A DNA stretch of 48,061 nucleotides from Oscillospiraceae bacterium (GTDB lineage: Bacteria; Bacillota; Clostridia; Oscillospirales; JAAYXM01): contig JAFSEA010000074.1 in the NCBI GenBank assembly GCA_017435965.1, forward strand, positions 1 to 48,061, read 5' to 3'. Positions within the stretch are counted from its first letter, which is position 1, and each line of letters opens with the position of its first letter. The notes below the pieces were generated by a model, which ran no database searches, was not told where the DNA came from, and saw only the letters and a list, made by a program, of their open reading frames with translations. The position numbers and the translations under genes are program-made. Positions 7,534 to 15,616 of this stretch are shown here, one piece after another.

Positions 7534-8321
7534 AAAATTATGCTGAAAAATCAGATTTCAGGGACGTTAAAACGCTCTGGGATGAATGCTTTCCTCAGTT
7601 CGGAAACTATGTTGATTTTTTTATGGAGCACATATATAAGGCGGAATGTGCAAGGCTTATGAGAATTGACGGTGCTCTTGCCGGGATGATACACGTCTTT
7701 CCGAGAACATTTTCCTCAAACGGTGAGCACTTTTCTGCAAAGTATATTTTTGGTGTGGGAACTTCAAAAAAATTCAGAGGTAAAGGCGTTGCGGGAAAGC
7801 TTCTTGAAAGGGAAGCTTGTGACTGCGATTTTCTCACTCTTATTCCTCAGGATAAAGGTCTTTTTGAATTTTACAAAAAGAAAGGCTTTTTGGTTATAAC
7901 ACGAATCTGTGAGGAAACAATAACAGAAGGAAAGAAAAAGGAAGTAAGACTTGCAAAAGATGTGGATATTCCATATCTCAACGAAATTTATGAGAATATG
8001 TGCAAGGAAATTCCTTTTGCAAAACGTTCCGCAGATGATTGGAAAACCCTTCTTGCGGAATATGAATTTCTCGGCGGTGGATTTTTCATTTTTGACAGAG
8101 GGTATCTTGCATATGCTCCGTCGGAGAAAACCGTATATGTAGATGAATTTGCATCGGAATACATCTCGCCTTGCGATGTATGTGGAATATTTGAAAAGCC
8201 CTGCAAGGTCAGAAGCGTTGGGAACGATACGGATATAGCTGTTATAAAACCTATATCGGAGAGAGGAAAAACTCTTTTTGAGAAGGAAAACGGTTGTTAT
8301 ATAAATCTTATGCATAATTAA
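7521..8321 (+). CDS. GNAT-family N-acetyltransferase
   Basis: 266 aa. The acetyl-CoA binding motif A is clear (IFGVGTSKKFRGKGVAGKLL, about residues 75-94), followed by LIPQDKGLFEFYKKKGF, an arrangement seen in Eis-like GNATs, with a C-terminal extension of about 130 aa. It starts within the previous DUF2156 gene, so the two are translationally coupled and may act on the same substrate. The acceptor is unknown. Confidence 0.82.
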   Translation: MEEIKNYAEKSDFRDVKTLWDECFPQFGNYVDFFMEHIYKAECARLMRIDGALAGMIHVFPRTFSSNGEHFSAKYIFGVGTSKKFRGKGVAGKLLEREACDCDFLTLIPQDKGLFEFYKKKGFLVITRICEETITEGKKKEVRLAKDVDIPYLNEIYENMCKEIPFAKRSADDWKTLLAEYEFLGGGFFIFDRGYLAYAPSEKTVYVDEFASEYISPCDVCGIFEKPCKVRSVGNDTDIAVIKPISERGKTLFEKENGCYINLMHN

Positions 8322-8337
8322 ATGGGAGGAAGATTTT

Positions 8338-8880
8338 ATGGTATACCTGCTTTTGGAAAACGGATTTGAAATGTGTGAGGCACTTGCACCTGTTGATATT
8401 CTCCGTCGTGGCGGAGTTGATGTTGCTACCGTCGGCGTTTCGGGAAAGAATATCAAATCATCTCACGGTGTTGAGGTAGTTGCGGATATTGAATTTTCTG
8501 ATATAAAGCTTTCCGATATGGAAATGCTCATAATTCCCGGAGGTCAGCCCGGTGTTGACAATCTCTGGGAAAATGAAGCTGTGAGAGACCTTGTTTGCAA
8601 AGTTTACGATGCAGGGATAAAAATCTCCGCAATCTGTGCAGCACCCATAATCCTTGCAAGACTCGGAATTCTTGACGGAAAGACTGCAACCTGCTACCCT
8701 TCCTGCGGCGAGGAGCTTGAAAAAGCTTTGTTTGTGGGAAATGCGGGCGTTGTGCGCTTTGGTGATATAATCACGGGGCGTGCCGCAGGTGATGCATTTG
8801 ATTTTGCTTTTGAAATTCTTGCATCTCTCAAGGACGGAGAAACCGCAGGCAAAATCAAGCAGGCAATTTGCTATGAATAA
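8338..8880 (+). CDS. DJ-1/PfpI family protein (YajL-like)
   Basis: 180 aa, a single DJ-1 fold domain. The nucleophile-elbow cysteine is C100 in ISAICAAP, the conserved acidic residue is in ENGFEMCEALAP, and the TGRAAGDAFDFAFEIL C-terminal segment is present. Family members act as deglycase/glyoxalase-like or redox-sensing proteins, and the precise reaction here is uncertain. A TGGGAGG box lies upstream. Its stop overlaps the next start (ATGAATAA). Confidence 0.88.
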   Translation: MVYLLLENGFEMCEALAPVDILRRGGVDVATVGVSGKNIKSSHGVEVVADIEFSDIKLSDMEMLIIPGGQPGVDNLWENEAVRDLVCKVYDAGIKISAICAAPIILARLGILDGKTATCYPSCGEELEKALFVGNAGVVRFGDIITGRAAGDAFDFAFEILASLKDGETAGKIKQAICYE

Positions 8881-9436
8881 AAAAGAAGTCAGAGAAAAAA
8901 TGCTTTCCCTTCTTTCCTGCATTGATGAAGAAGTACGCAGGGAGCAGTATGAAAGCATTGCGGATAAAGTAAAAAAAATGCCGGAGCTATGCAACGCTGA
9001 GTGTATATTTGCATATATCGGCACGGGATACGAAATTGAAACACGGGAAATAGTGGCAAATATGCTGGACGATGGTAAAAGGGTATGTGTTCCGCTTTGT
9101 TACGGAAAAGGAGAAATGGATGCAATTGAGATTAAGTCTCTCTCCGAGCTTTCTCCCGGAAGATATGGGATTCCAGAACCGCCGAACAATGGAGAAAAAG
9201 TAAATCCAAAAGATATCTCTGCAATAATTGTTCCGGGTGTTGCCTTTGATAAAAAAGGAAATCGCCTCGGTCGTGGTGGAGGGTATTATGACAGGTTTAT
9301 GCAAAAGACTGAGAATGCAGTAAAAGTAGCGCTTTGCAGAGAAATAAACCTTATTGATGAAGTGCCTTGTGAGGAGCATGACCAGACGGTGGATATAATT
9401 GCGACGGAAAAACGAGTTATCAGAAGGAGCGTGTGA
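8873..9436 (+). CDS. 5-formyltetrahydrofolate cyclo-ligase
   Basis: 187 aa. It converts 5-formyl-THF to 5,10-methenyl-THF with ATP. The diagnostic GNRLGRGGGYYDRF motif is at about residues 124-137, and PGRYGIPEP and IIVPGVAFD precede it. The start ATG at 8873 overlaps the DJ-1 stop by 8 nt. A longer reading from 8780 would run through the DJ-1 gene and lacks family similarity in its N-terminus. Confidence 0.92.
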   Translation: MNKKEVREKMLSLLSCIDEEVRREQYESIADKVKKMPELCNAECIFAYIGTGYEIETREIVANMLDDGKRVCVPLCYGKGEMDAIEIKSLSELSPGRYGIPEPPNNGEKVNPKDISAIIVPGVAFDKKGNRLGRGGGYYDRFMQKTENAVKVALCREINLIDEVPCEEHDQTVDIIATEKRVIRRSV

Positions 9437-9439
9437 AAA

Positions 9440-10528
9440 ATGGAAAGCAAAAAGAAAACAACTTCCGGAATTTCCGAGGGTAGATCTCCAAAAACGAAAA
9501 AGAAGAAAAAGGCAAGGTTAAATCGCAACTTTTTTATATACATAGCTATAGTTTTTGGTGCTTCAATGCTTCTTTCTGCGTGGTTTATAACTGCGGTAAA
9601 TGATTTGCTTGCACTTGATAAAGAAAGTAAAGAAATAATCGTAAATATTCCGGAAAATGCGACTGCGGCAGATGTGGCAGAAATTCTGGACGACAGCGGT
9701 GTTATAAACCGTGAGTATCTCTTCAGATTCTTTACGTGGCTCACGGAGGATGAGCCGGTTTTCCCTGCAGGTTCATATAAGCTCAATTCTGATTTGGATT
9801 ATCGTGCGATTCTTCGCCGTGTCACAAGCAGGAAAGCAGTACTTGAAACTGTAACCGTGACTATAAGTGAAGGTATGGAGCTTGAGAATATAGTTGATCT
9901 GATCGTGAAAAATAAAGTTTGCGAAAGAGAAGAGCTTGAAGAAGTTCTTGCTAATGCAGACTTTGAATATGATTTTGTGAAAAAGCTTCCCAAAGGTGAA
10001 GTGACAAGACTGGAAGGCTATCTTTTCCCCGACACCTATCAATTCTATGTGGGTGACACTCCGACACGAGTTGTGGAAAAATTCCTCAAGAATTTTGACA
10101 GCAAATTCAACGAGGATGTAAAGAAAAGGATGGAAGAACTCAAGCTGGATATGCATGAGCTCATAACCCTCGCTTCCATTATTGAGCGTGAGGCAAAGGC
10201 GGACGACAGGGCAAATATCTCATCAGTATTCCACAACCGTCTGAGAGACGGAATGAAGCTTGAGTCTTGTGCAACGATACAATATGTTCTCGGAGAACGT
10301 AAGACTGTTTTGACAATTGAGGATACGAAGATAGAAAGTGACTATAACACATATAAGTACGAAGGACTTCCGCCCGGACCGATTGCAAACCCGGGTGCCG
10401 ATGCAATTGAGGCCGCCCTTTATCCTGCAGATACCGGTTATTATTTCTTCGCTTTGCAGGAAGATGGCACGCATAAATTCTCAAAAACATATAAGGAGCA
10501 CCAGAATACTCCTAAAATAAATCCCTGA
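9440..10528 (+). CDS. mltG: Endolytic murein transglycosylase MltG
   Basis: 362 aa, inner-membrane anchored. A basic, lysine-rich cytoplasmic tail (1-30) is followed by a membrane helix (about 32-52, FIYIAIVFGASMLLSAWFI), a LysM-like region (NIPENATAADVAEIL) and the YceG catalytic domain. The catalytic glutamate is in LASIIEREAK (about residue 244), followed by SSVFHNRLRDGMKLESCATIQY. It cleaves nascent glycan strands and sets their length. Start 3 nt after the cyclo-ligase stop. Confidence 0.92.
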   Translation: MESKKKTTSGISEGRSPKTKKKKKARLNRNFFIYIAIVFGASMLLSAWFITAVNDLLALDKESKEIIVNIPENATAADVAEILDDSGVINREYLFRFFTWLTEDEPVFPAGSYKLNSDLDYRAILRRVTSRKAVLETVTVTISEGMELENIVDLIVKNKVCEREELEEVLANADFEYDFVKKLPKGEVTRLEGYLFPDTYQFYVGDTPTRVVEKFLKNFDSKFNEDVKKRMEELKLDMHELITLASIIEREAKADDRANISSVFHNRLRDGMKLESCATIQYVLGERKTVLTIEDTKIESDYNTYKYEGLPPGPIANPGADAIEAALYPADTGYYFFALQEDGTHKFSKTYKEHQNTPKINP

Positions 10529-10545
10529 CCGGAGTTGTAAATTTT

Positions 10546-11778
10546 ATGAAAAAACCCGAAATACTTTCCCCTGCGGGGGATATGGAAAAACTGCAGGCAG
10601 CTGTGCTTTATGGTGCAGATGCAGTATATCTTGCAGGTACTTTCTTCGGAATGCGAACCGCATCAGCCAATTTTTCCGATGAAGAAATGCGAAAGGCTGT
10701 TGTTTACGCTCACGAAAATAACGTCAAGGTATATGTAACCTGCAACACCTTGATGAGAAACCACGATATTGCACGACTTCCGGCATATCTTGAGTTTCTT
10801 GATGATTGCAAGGTTGACGGAATTATCGTTGCAGACCTCGGCTGTATGCGTCTTGCACAGAAATATGCACCAAAGGCAGAAATACATATGAGCACTCAGA
10901 CAAGTGTTCTCAATGTCGAGGCGGCAAAGGCATGGTATGAGCTTGGTGCAAACAGAATCTGCCTTGCAAGAGAAACGAGCCTTCCCGAGATTTGCGAGAT
11001 AATGGAGAAAAAACCGAAAGAGCTTGCCATTGAAGCGTTTGTTCACGGCGCAATGTGTATGGCATACTCCGGAAGATGTATGATTTCCGATTATCTTGCA
11101 GGTCGTTCCGCAAATCGTGGAAACTGTGCTCAGCCCTGTCGCTGGAGCTACGTGCTTATGGAAGAAAAACGTCCGGGCGAGTATTTTCCCGTGGTGGAGG
11201 ATGGAAGAAGCACGCATATCTTCAACTCGAAGGATATGTGTATGATAGAATATATCCCGGAGCTTATGCAGGCAGGAATAGACAGCTTTAAGATTGAGGG
11301 CAGAGTGAAGTCGTCATACTATTGTGCGGCGGTTACCAATGCATACCGCCTTGCAATAGACGAATATGTAAGAAGTCCCGAAACGTGGCAACGTGATGGT
11401 TTTTGGACAGTTGAGGCAGATAAGGTAAGCCATCGTCAGTATTGTACAGGCTTCTATTTTGGCGAAAAGTTTATCCAGAGACCTGAAACTTCAAATTATA
11501 TCCGCACATGGGATGTTGTAGCAACTGTCGTGGAATGTGATGATGAGGGAAATGCAATAATTGAGCAGAAAAACAAATTTGTCCGTGGCGTGGAATATGA
11601 GCTTATGCAGCCGAAAGCTCAACCGCAGAAGGTCACATTTGAAAAAATGGTAACTCTTGACGGCAAGGAGATAGAATCGGCAGGCCAGGCAAAGATACGT
11701 GTGAGAGTAAAACTTCCCGGAAAAACTCCGGTAGGTGCATTCCTGCGACGTGAAGGGAGCCGCTTCAATGAACCGTAA
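10546..11778 (+). CDS. Peptidase U32 family protein (TrhP/RlhA-like)
   Basis: 410 aa. The N-terminal ILSPAGDMEKLQAAVLYGADAVY and the family signature EAFVHGAMCMAYSGRCMISD with downstream NCAQPCRW give four cysteines that in related RNA-modifying U32 proteins hold an iron-sulfur cluster. KIEGRVKSSYY follows. U32 members YrrN/YrrO and TrhP help hydroxylate tRNA U34, using prephenate, while RlhA acts on 23S rRNA. An RNA-modification role is more likely than proteolysis. The adjacent pseudouridine synthase supports an RNA theme. Confidence 0.88.
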   Translation: MKKPEILSPAGDMEKLQAAVLYGADAVYLAGTFFGMRTASANFSDEEMRKAVVYAHENNVKVYVTCNTLMRNHDIARLPAYLEFLDDCKVDGIIVADLGCMRLAQKYAPKAEIHMSTQTSVLNVEAAKAWYELGANRICLARETSLPEICEIMEKKPKELAIEAFVHGAMCMAYSGRCMISDYLAGRSANRGNCAQPCRWSYVLMEEKRPGEYFPVVEDGRSTHIFNSKDMCMIEYIPELMQAGIDSFKIEGRVKSSYYCAAVTNAYRLAIDEYVRSPETWQRDGFWTVEADKVSHRQYCTGFYFGEKFIQRPETSNYIRTWDVVATVVECDDEGNAIIEQKNKFVRGVEYELMQPKAQPQKVTFEKMVTLDGKEIESAGQAKIRVRVKLPGKTPVGAFLRREGSRFNEP

Positions 11779-12661
11779 GCTTTATCATATTGCCGATGAA
11801 AAGGACGATGGCAAAAAGCTTTCGGAAATTCTCAAATACCGTTTCGGAGTATCGGAGATGCTTCTGCGGCGTATGAAACGTATTGAAAACGGGATTCTCT
11901 TAAATGGGAAAAGCGTATACACCATTGACAGGGCACACATCGGAGACAGTATTGAGGTAATAATCGAACCTGAAGAAAAAGGGTCCGACAGCGTTGTGCC
12001 AACCGAGGGTGAGCTTGATATAAAATTTGAGAATGAGGACATCCTTGTGGTCAATAAACCTGCGGATATAGCGGTGCATCCTTCCCATGGTCATTATCTG
12101 ACTTCTCTTGGAAATATTGTTATGTGGTATTACACTTCTCAAGGCAAAAAGTTTGTTTTCCGTCCCATAAACCGACTTGACAGAGGCGTTTCCGGAGTTA
12201 TGGCGATTGCAAAAAATGCATATTCTCACACTTTTGCCGCAAGACTTCTTCATTCGGGAAACTTTTTCAGGGAGTATCTTGCGATAGTCGAGGGTGAACC
12301 CGAATGTGAAAGTGGAGTGATAACAGCACCCATTGGCAGACGTGACGGATCCGTAATTGAACGTGAAGTGCGTGACGATGGGGATTTTGCAAAAACTGAA
12401 TATGAAGTGGTTGAAAAACGAAATGGGAAATCTCTCGTGAAGGTGAGACCGATAACCGGGCGGACTCACCAGATACGTGTGCACATGGCATATATCGGTC
12501 ATCCGCTGGTCGGTGATTTCCTGTATGGAAAGGAACATCCTGATCTTCAGAACAGATGCGCCCTTCACTCGCACAGACTTCATATGAAGCTTCCTTTTGA
12601 ACAGGGCGAGATTGATATAGTTTCGTCATTGCCGTCAGACCTTGAAAATATTTTCAATTAA
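11768..12661 (+). CDS. RluA-family pseudouridine synthase
   Basis: 297 aa. An N-terminal S4 RNA-binding domain (about residues 15-65) is followed by the catalytic domain with INRLDRGVSG. D138 is the catalytic aspartate. The usual H of HRLD is N here. The later motif ITGRTHQIRVHMAYIGHPLVGD is canonical. The start at 11768, within the end of the U32 gene, has GAAGGGA 8 nt upstream; the ATG at 11735 would add an unrelated N-terminus. The target RNA position cannot be predicted. Confidence 0.9.
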   Translation: MNRKLYHIADEKDDGKKLSEILKYRFGVSEMLLRRMKRIENGILLNGKSVYTIDRAHIGDSIEVIIEPEEKGSDSVVPTEGELDIKFENEDILVVNKPADIAVHPSHGHYLTSLGNIVMWYYTSQGKKFVFRPINRLDRGVSGVMAIAKNAYSHTFAARLLHSGNFFREYLAIVEGEPECESGVITAPIGRRDGSVIEREVRDDGDFAKTEYEVVEKRNGKSLVKVRPITGRTHQIRVHMAYIGHPLVGDFLYGKEHPDLQNRCALHSHRLHMKLPFEQGEIDIVSSLPSDLENIFN

Positions 12662-12703
12662 AGAACAAGCAGGCAAAGTATAAATTTTTGCCTGCTTGTT
12701 CTT
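12661..12703. terminator. Bidirectional terminator between convergent genes
   Basis: 17-bp perfect stem (12661-12677 with 12687-12703) between the rluA-type gene and the minus-strand zinc-ribbon gene. T-rich DNA follows on both strands. Confidence 0.85.
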
Positions 12704-12723
12704 GATTATTGTTTTATGTAATA

Positions 12724-13470
12724 TCAGTCTTGCTTTGTGCCGCAAGAGGTGCAGAATTTTGAACCCGGTTCAAGAGATTCGCCACACTTTTGACAAAAGA
12801 GAATAGATGGATTTGCGTTTGAAACAGGAATAGGGGAGACCGGTGTTGTATCGGGATCTTCAACTTTTGCACCGCAAGAAGTGCAGAATTTTGTTCCATA
12901 GTCAAGCGGAATTCCACATTTGCTGCAAGTATGAACGACTGATGCCATGGCAGCGGAAGGCGACGAAGGGTCGGAGCTGATTACAGCACCACAGAAAGTG
13001 CAGAACTTTGTCCCATAAGGAAGAGTTTTGCCGCATTTGTGACAGATTGAAACAACGGATGCTACAGTTGTTGTTTTGTCGGCAGGAGAAATTTTCTTTC
13101 CGCAACCGGTACAAAATTGCGATCCGGGAACGAGCAGAGCACCACATTTGGGACATGCATTCTGTTTGGGTTGAGGGGATTCAGAAAAGGACTTGCCGCA
13201 GGAAGTGCAGAACTGCGTACCCGCAGGAGATACTGCTTTGCATTCCGGACAAATGACATTTCCGTTTGCAACTACAATCTGTTCCTCGTATTTCTGTATA
13301 TTTTCAAAAGACAGAGAAATTTCTGACATCAGAGTCGCAAAAGTTTCCTCGTAGCAGTCGATGTGAGAATGGAAATACATTTTTCCCAGTTCTGTGTAGA
13401 GTTTTTCGATTTTGCTTTCCTCTTCGGTTATAAGGGAATTGAGCTTATATGCTTCAGAAGGGTTGTTCAT
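12724..13470 (-). CDS. Five-zinc-ribbon protein with N-terminal helical region
   Basis: 248 aa. Residues 1-75 are helical and charged and contain no cysteines. Then come five zinc ribbons, each of the form C-x2-C-x(8-10)-G-[ST]-x-FC-x2-CG, beginning CPECKAV, CPKCGAL, CHKCGKT, CSKCGIP and CQKCGES and separated by Pro/Ser-rich spacers. Such double-CxxC ribbons occur in scaffold or sensor proteins, and no enzymatic domain is present. The start with GGAGG 7 nt upstream (MNNPSEAY) is favoured over an upstream ATG at 13497. Monocistronic, with its own consensus promoter. Function unknown. Confidence 0.8.
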   Translation of the reverse strand: MNNPSEAYKLNSLITEEESKIEKLYTELGKMYFHSHIDCYEETFATLMSEISLSFENIQKYEEQIVVANGNVICPECKAVSPAGTQFCTSCGKSFSESPQPKQNACPKCGALLVPGSQFCTGCGKKISPADKTTTVASVVSICHKCGKTLPYGTKFCTFCGAVISSDPSSPSAAMASVVHTCSKCGIPLDYGTKFCTSCGAKVEDPDTTPVSPIPVSNANPSILFCQKCGESLEPGSKFCTSCGTKQD

Positions 13471-13515
13471 AAAAAACCTCCGTATTAGTTTTTTCAAAAA
13501 TAAATCTATGTACTA

Positions 13516-13544
13516 ATTATATAAAAAAACAATGAATTAGTCAA
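13516..13544 (-). promoter_or_regulatory. Sigma-A promoter of zinc-ribbon gene
   Basis: Minus-strand -35 TTGACT (13539-13544) and -10 TATAAT (13516-13521), 17-bp spacer. Confidence 0.7.
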
Positions 13545-13576
13545 CTATAACCGAAAAATTAAGTGCATTTTCAATG

Positions 13577-13622
13577 AAAAAGCTGTTGCACTCCGATTTA
13601 ATAAAATCAAAATGCAACAGCC
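13577..13622 (-). terminator. Intrinsic terminator of SASP gene
   Basis: Minus-strand stem GGCTGTTGCA/TGCAACAGC enclosing an AT-rich loop and followed by five Ts, just after the SASP stop codon. Confidence 0.8.
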
Positions 13623-13643
13623 TCTCTTTATTGATGATTTACG

Positions 13644-13826
13644 TTACTTGCTTAAGTTCTGCTCATAAGACATGATCATCTTCTTGACCATCTGTCCACC
13701 GATAGAACCTGCCTGACGAGAAGTAAGATCACCGTTGTAACCCTGCTTGAGGTTTACGCCGACTTCCGATGCAGCTTCCATCTTGAACTTGTCAAGAGCT
13801 TCCTGTGCGTTCGGTACGATTGCCAT
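13644..13826 (-). CDS. Alpha/beta-type small acid-soluble spore protein
   Basis: 60 aa, the usual length. Alpha/beta SASPs coat spore DNA and protect it from UV and heat, and are degraded by GPR protease at germination. Both conserved blocks are present: EALDKFKMEAASEVGV near the N-terminus (protease-site region) and LTSRQAGSIGGQMVKKMI in the DNA-binding C-terminal half. An AGGAGGTGA box precedes the ATG at 13826. Upstream in-frame codons are not likely to be translated. A second, broken copy with the same upstream DNA lies at 15289-15467. This gene shows that the organism is a spore former. Confidence 0.92.
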   Translation of the reverse strand: MAIVPNAQEALDKFKMEAASEVGVNLKQGYNGDLTSRQAGSIGGQMVKKMIMSYEQNLSK

Positions 13827-13928
13827 TTGAAATTCACCTCCTGTTTCATTTGTCATTAGTATTTTGGTCAATTTAAGATTTTATATAAGTTGTAATTTCT
13901 GTATGGTAAAATTTAAATTTTGATAAAA
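13681..13928. repeat. Direct repeat copy 1 (SASP gene and upstream DNA)
   Basis: About 248 bp that match 15323-15569 in the same orientation, covering most of the SASP coding region and about 100 bp upstream. The offset is 1641 bp across most of it. The match ends sharply at TTGATAAAA on the right. The repeat flanks relic DNA and a toxin-antitoxin pair. Confidence 0.85.
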
Positions 13929-14347
13929 TGTAAATGATGTTGATTGGTTTAAATGAAGAATAGACAAAAAACAAAACTTATAACTTTAAAAAGCATCGCA
14001 AGATTGAATACTTTAAAAAAGCTGATTTAGAGACTATCATTTCTGAAATTAAATCAAGAACTACTGACTGTTTTTCAAAATGATCAGTATAAAACTACTA
14101 AAAATAAAATTATTAAGAAGTCGAAAAAGCATTGATATATAAGGCTTTATAGATGTTTTTTCATAAAGCTGATTACCTGCATATATACGCCACAACTATT
14201 TATGTTATGTAAGGAGATTATATATTGAAACTATCTGCAAAAACTTTTTAATTAAACCTGCGACAATTCACTTGATAATTAGTCTTTGACTTTATGTATA
14301 AAATTTACTGCGTTGAACACAATATCCCATAAGGGAGGCGTGTCTAA
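13929..14347. other. AT-rich intergenic DNA with decayed coding fragments
   Basis: No intact gene seen. The stretch is markedly richer in A+T than its neighbours. One stop-bounded plus-strand frame near 13967-14083 reads as a Lys-rich helical peptide ending DLETIISEIKSRTTDCFSK but has no start codon. A further peptide ending in ISHKGG runs to about 14348. These look like remnants of a decayed mobile element upstream of the short pseudogene at 14348. Confidence 0.4.
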
Positions 14348-14484
14348 CTGAATATAAATGCTAATGAAATATGGCTCAGCTATTTTAATAAAATTCTGTT
14401 TGAAAAAGGCATAATTACTGAAAAAGAAAAAACAAGATGACCAATCTTATATATGAAAAGTGCCATAATGCAAAGAATAAATAG
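14348..14484 (+). pseudogene. Frameshifted remnant of a short mobile-element ORF
   Basis: A strong GGGAGG (14333-14338) lies 9 nt before a CTG in place of ATG. The reading NANEIWLSYFNKILFEKGII runs to a stop at 14438. A one-base shift at 14437 continues as MTNLIYEKCHNAKNK to a stop at 14482. Together these give a 45-residue peptide of the type WLxYFNxxLFxxGxITExE, which I associate from memory with small ORFs accompanying recombinases in clostridial elements. Lost start and frameshift make it a pseudogene. Confidence 0.45.
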
Positions 14485-14490
14485 AAAGTT

Positions 14491-14527
14491 AAATCCCTCA
14501 GGGAGCATTGCGTTCCTTGAGGGATTT
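14491..14527. terminator. Hairpin terminator at end of TA operon
   Basis: Stem AAATCCCTCA.GG / CC.TGAGGGATTT (14491-14527) directly after the toxin stop on the minus strand. T residues on both sides allow bidirectional use. Confidence 0.75.
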
Positions 14528-14529
14528 TG

Positions 14530-14862
14530 TTATTCTTCGTCATTCAATTCTATGTCATCAAAAATGATTTTAAGATAATCTCTTCGCCCGTAAAGCACTC
14601 GATAGATAGAAACATATTCATCATCGGCTTTATAGAATACAAGATAATTACCACTGACTATAAAACGGTAATCAGTATCAAAAGATACTTTTGTCGATAA
14701 TGACGATCCCATATGGGGAGAAATTTCCAAGCGGCTATAATCTTCAATGATACGTTTAATTACATTATTTGCAGCTATGGGATTTGACAAATCATTTTCG
14801 ATATAAGATTTAATTTCTTTTAAATCGTTTAATGCAGTAGGGGTAACTCGAATTTTCATCAT
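14530..14862 (-). CDS. RelE/ParE-family toxin
   Basis: 110 aa, RelE/ParE fold. It starts IRVTPTALNDLKEIKSYIEN, continues with ANNVIKRIIEDYSRLEISPHMG, and has the C-terminal core YRFIVSGNYLVFYKADDEYVSIYRVLYGRRD. RelE-like members cleave mRNA on the ribosome, and ParE-like members poison gyrase. The core R-x-L-x-x-RRD end is common to both, so the target is uncertain. The start overlaps the antitoxin stop (TAATG), the standard coupling for type II pairs. Confidence 0.88.
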   Translation of the reverse strand: MMKIRVTPTALNDLKEIKSYIENDLSNPIAANNVIKRIIEDYSRLEISPHMGSSLSTKVSFDTDYRFIVSGNYLVFYKADDEYVSIYRVLYGRRDYLKIIFDDIELNDEE

Positions 14863-15107
14863 TATACCCCCAAAGTAGCTTTTACATCATCATTAGATAA
14901 CCATCCGTTTTCTTTTGCTGATTTTTCAGCTTCGGCAAGTTTGCCCATAAGTTTAATAATAGCTTTTGTTTTTTCGTATTCTTCCATATCGACAATGACA
15001 TAACGACCTCTGCCGTTTTTTGTAAGAAATACCGGCTCTTCAAATGAAATTTCTTTTAACACTTCTGCATAGTTTCTTAAATCCGAAACAGGTCTGATAT
15101 TTGGCAT
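14862..15107 (-). CDS. Phd/YefM-family antitoxin
   Basis: 81 aa. N-terminal Phd/YefM DNA-binding fold with the family line IRPVSDLRNYAEVLKEI and EPVFLTKNGRGRYVIVDMEEYE. The C-terminal part (about 52-81) is the toxin-wrapping tail. AAAGGAGG lies 7 nt before the ATG. Phd antitoxins repress their own operon, and a dyad overlaps the -10 of the promoter upstream. Confidence 0.9.
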   Translation of the reverse strand: MPNIRPVSDLRNYAEVLKEISFEEPVFLTKNGRGRYVIVDMEEYEKTKAIIKLMGKLAEAEKSAKENGWLSNDDVKATLGV

Positions 15108-15138
15108 ATAAAAACCTCCTTTAATATCTGATGTAATT

Positions 15139-15167
15139 ATTGTATCGTAATTTTAAGTAAAATACAA
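15139..15167 (-). promoter_or_regulatory. TA operon promoter with overlapping dyad
   Basis: Minus-strand -35 TTGTAT (15162-15167), 17-bp spacer, -10 TACAAT (15139-15144). An inverted repeat AATTA-N8-TAATT spans the -10 region and is a candidate autoregulatory operator for the Phd-type antitoxin. Confidence 0.5.
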
Positions 15168-15288
15168 CAACAAAATTAAATTTTCTAAAAAATCTACGCA
15201 CAGCTTTGAAAACTATGCGTAAATCATTTAAATAACTATCCTATATTCATACCCGATTTTCAGTATATGTCTGTCTGATGTACGATTG

Positions 15289-15467
15289 TCACGGGTATTT
15301 CATAGTTCTTACAGGATAGATGTTCTTAACCATTTGTCCACCGATAGAACCTCCTGACGGGAAGTAAGATCACCGTTGTAATCCTGCTTGAGGTTTACGC
15401 CGACTTCCGATGCAGCTTTCATCTTGAACTTGTCAAGAGCTTCCTGTGCGTTCGGTATGATTGCCAT
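15289..15467 (-). pseudogene. Frameshifted second copy of SASP gene
   Basis: The N-terminal half matches the intact SASP (MAIIPNAQEALDKFKMKAAS, with the same AGGAGG start). One base is missing relative to 13711 in copy 1, so the GSIGGQMVK block is read out of frame and the product ends in EVLSVDKWLRTSIL at 15309. Correcting the shift restores GSIGGQMVKN, but the following C-terminus still differs from copy 1 and stops at 15289. The recent duplicate is therefore inactivated both by frameshift and by a changed end. Confidence 0.8.
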
Positions 15468-15569
15468 TTGAAATTCACCTCCTGCTTCGTTTGTCATCAG
15501 TCTTTTGACCGGTTTAAGATTTTATATAAGTTGTAATTTCTGTATGGTAAAATTTAAATTTTGATAAAA
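15323..15569. repeat. Direct repeat copy 2 (broken SASP and upstream DNA)
   Basis: Partner of 13681-13928. The upstream non-coding 100 bp is almost unchanged, including the AATTTAAATTTTGATAAAA end. It stops 5 bp before the -35 of the tRNA-Pro promoter. Confidence 0.85.
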
Positions 15570-15574
15570 AAGAC

Positions 15575-15603
15575 TTGACAAACATACGTGCGATGTGTAT
15601 AAT
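15575..15603 (+). promoter_or_regulatory. Consensus promoter of tRNA-Pro
   Basis: Perfect -35 TTGACA (15575-15580), 17-bp spacer, perfect -10 TATAAT (15598-15603), 13 nt before the mature tRNA 5' end. Confidence 0.9.
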
Positions 15604-15616
15604 TAAGTGGTTAAAT

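Noticed and set aside
12724-13300. Regular repeats in DNA suggesting a CRISPR array
   Set aside because: The periodicity comes from five encoded zinc ribbons with divergent DNA. There are no identical repeats or unique spacers, and no cas genes anywhere in the window.
13681-15569. SASP direct repeats as attachment sites of an integrated TA element
   Set aside because: The repeats contain a gene and are diverged by substitutions and an indel. No recombinase lies between them. Simple duplication is enough.
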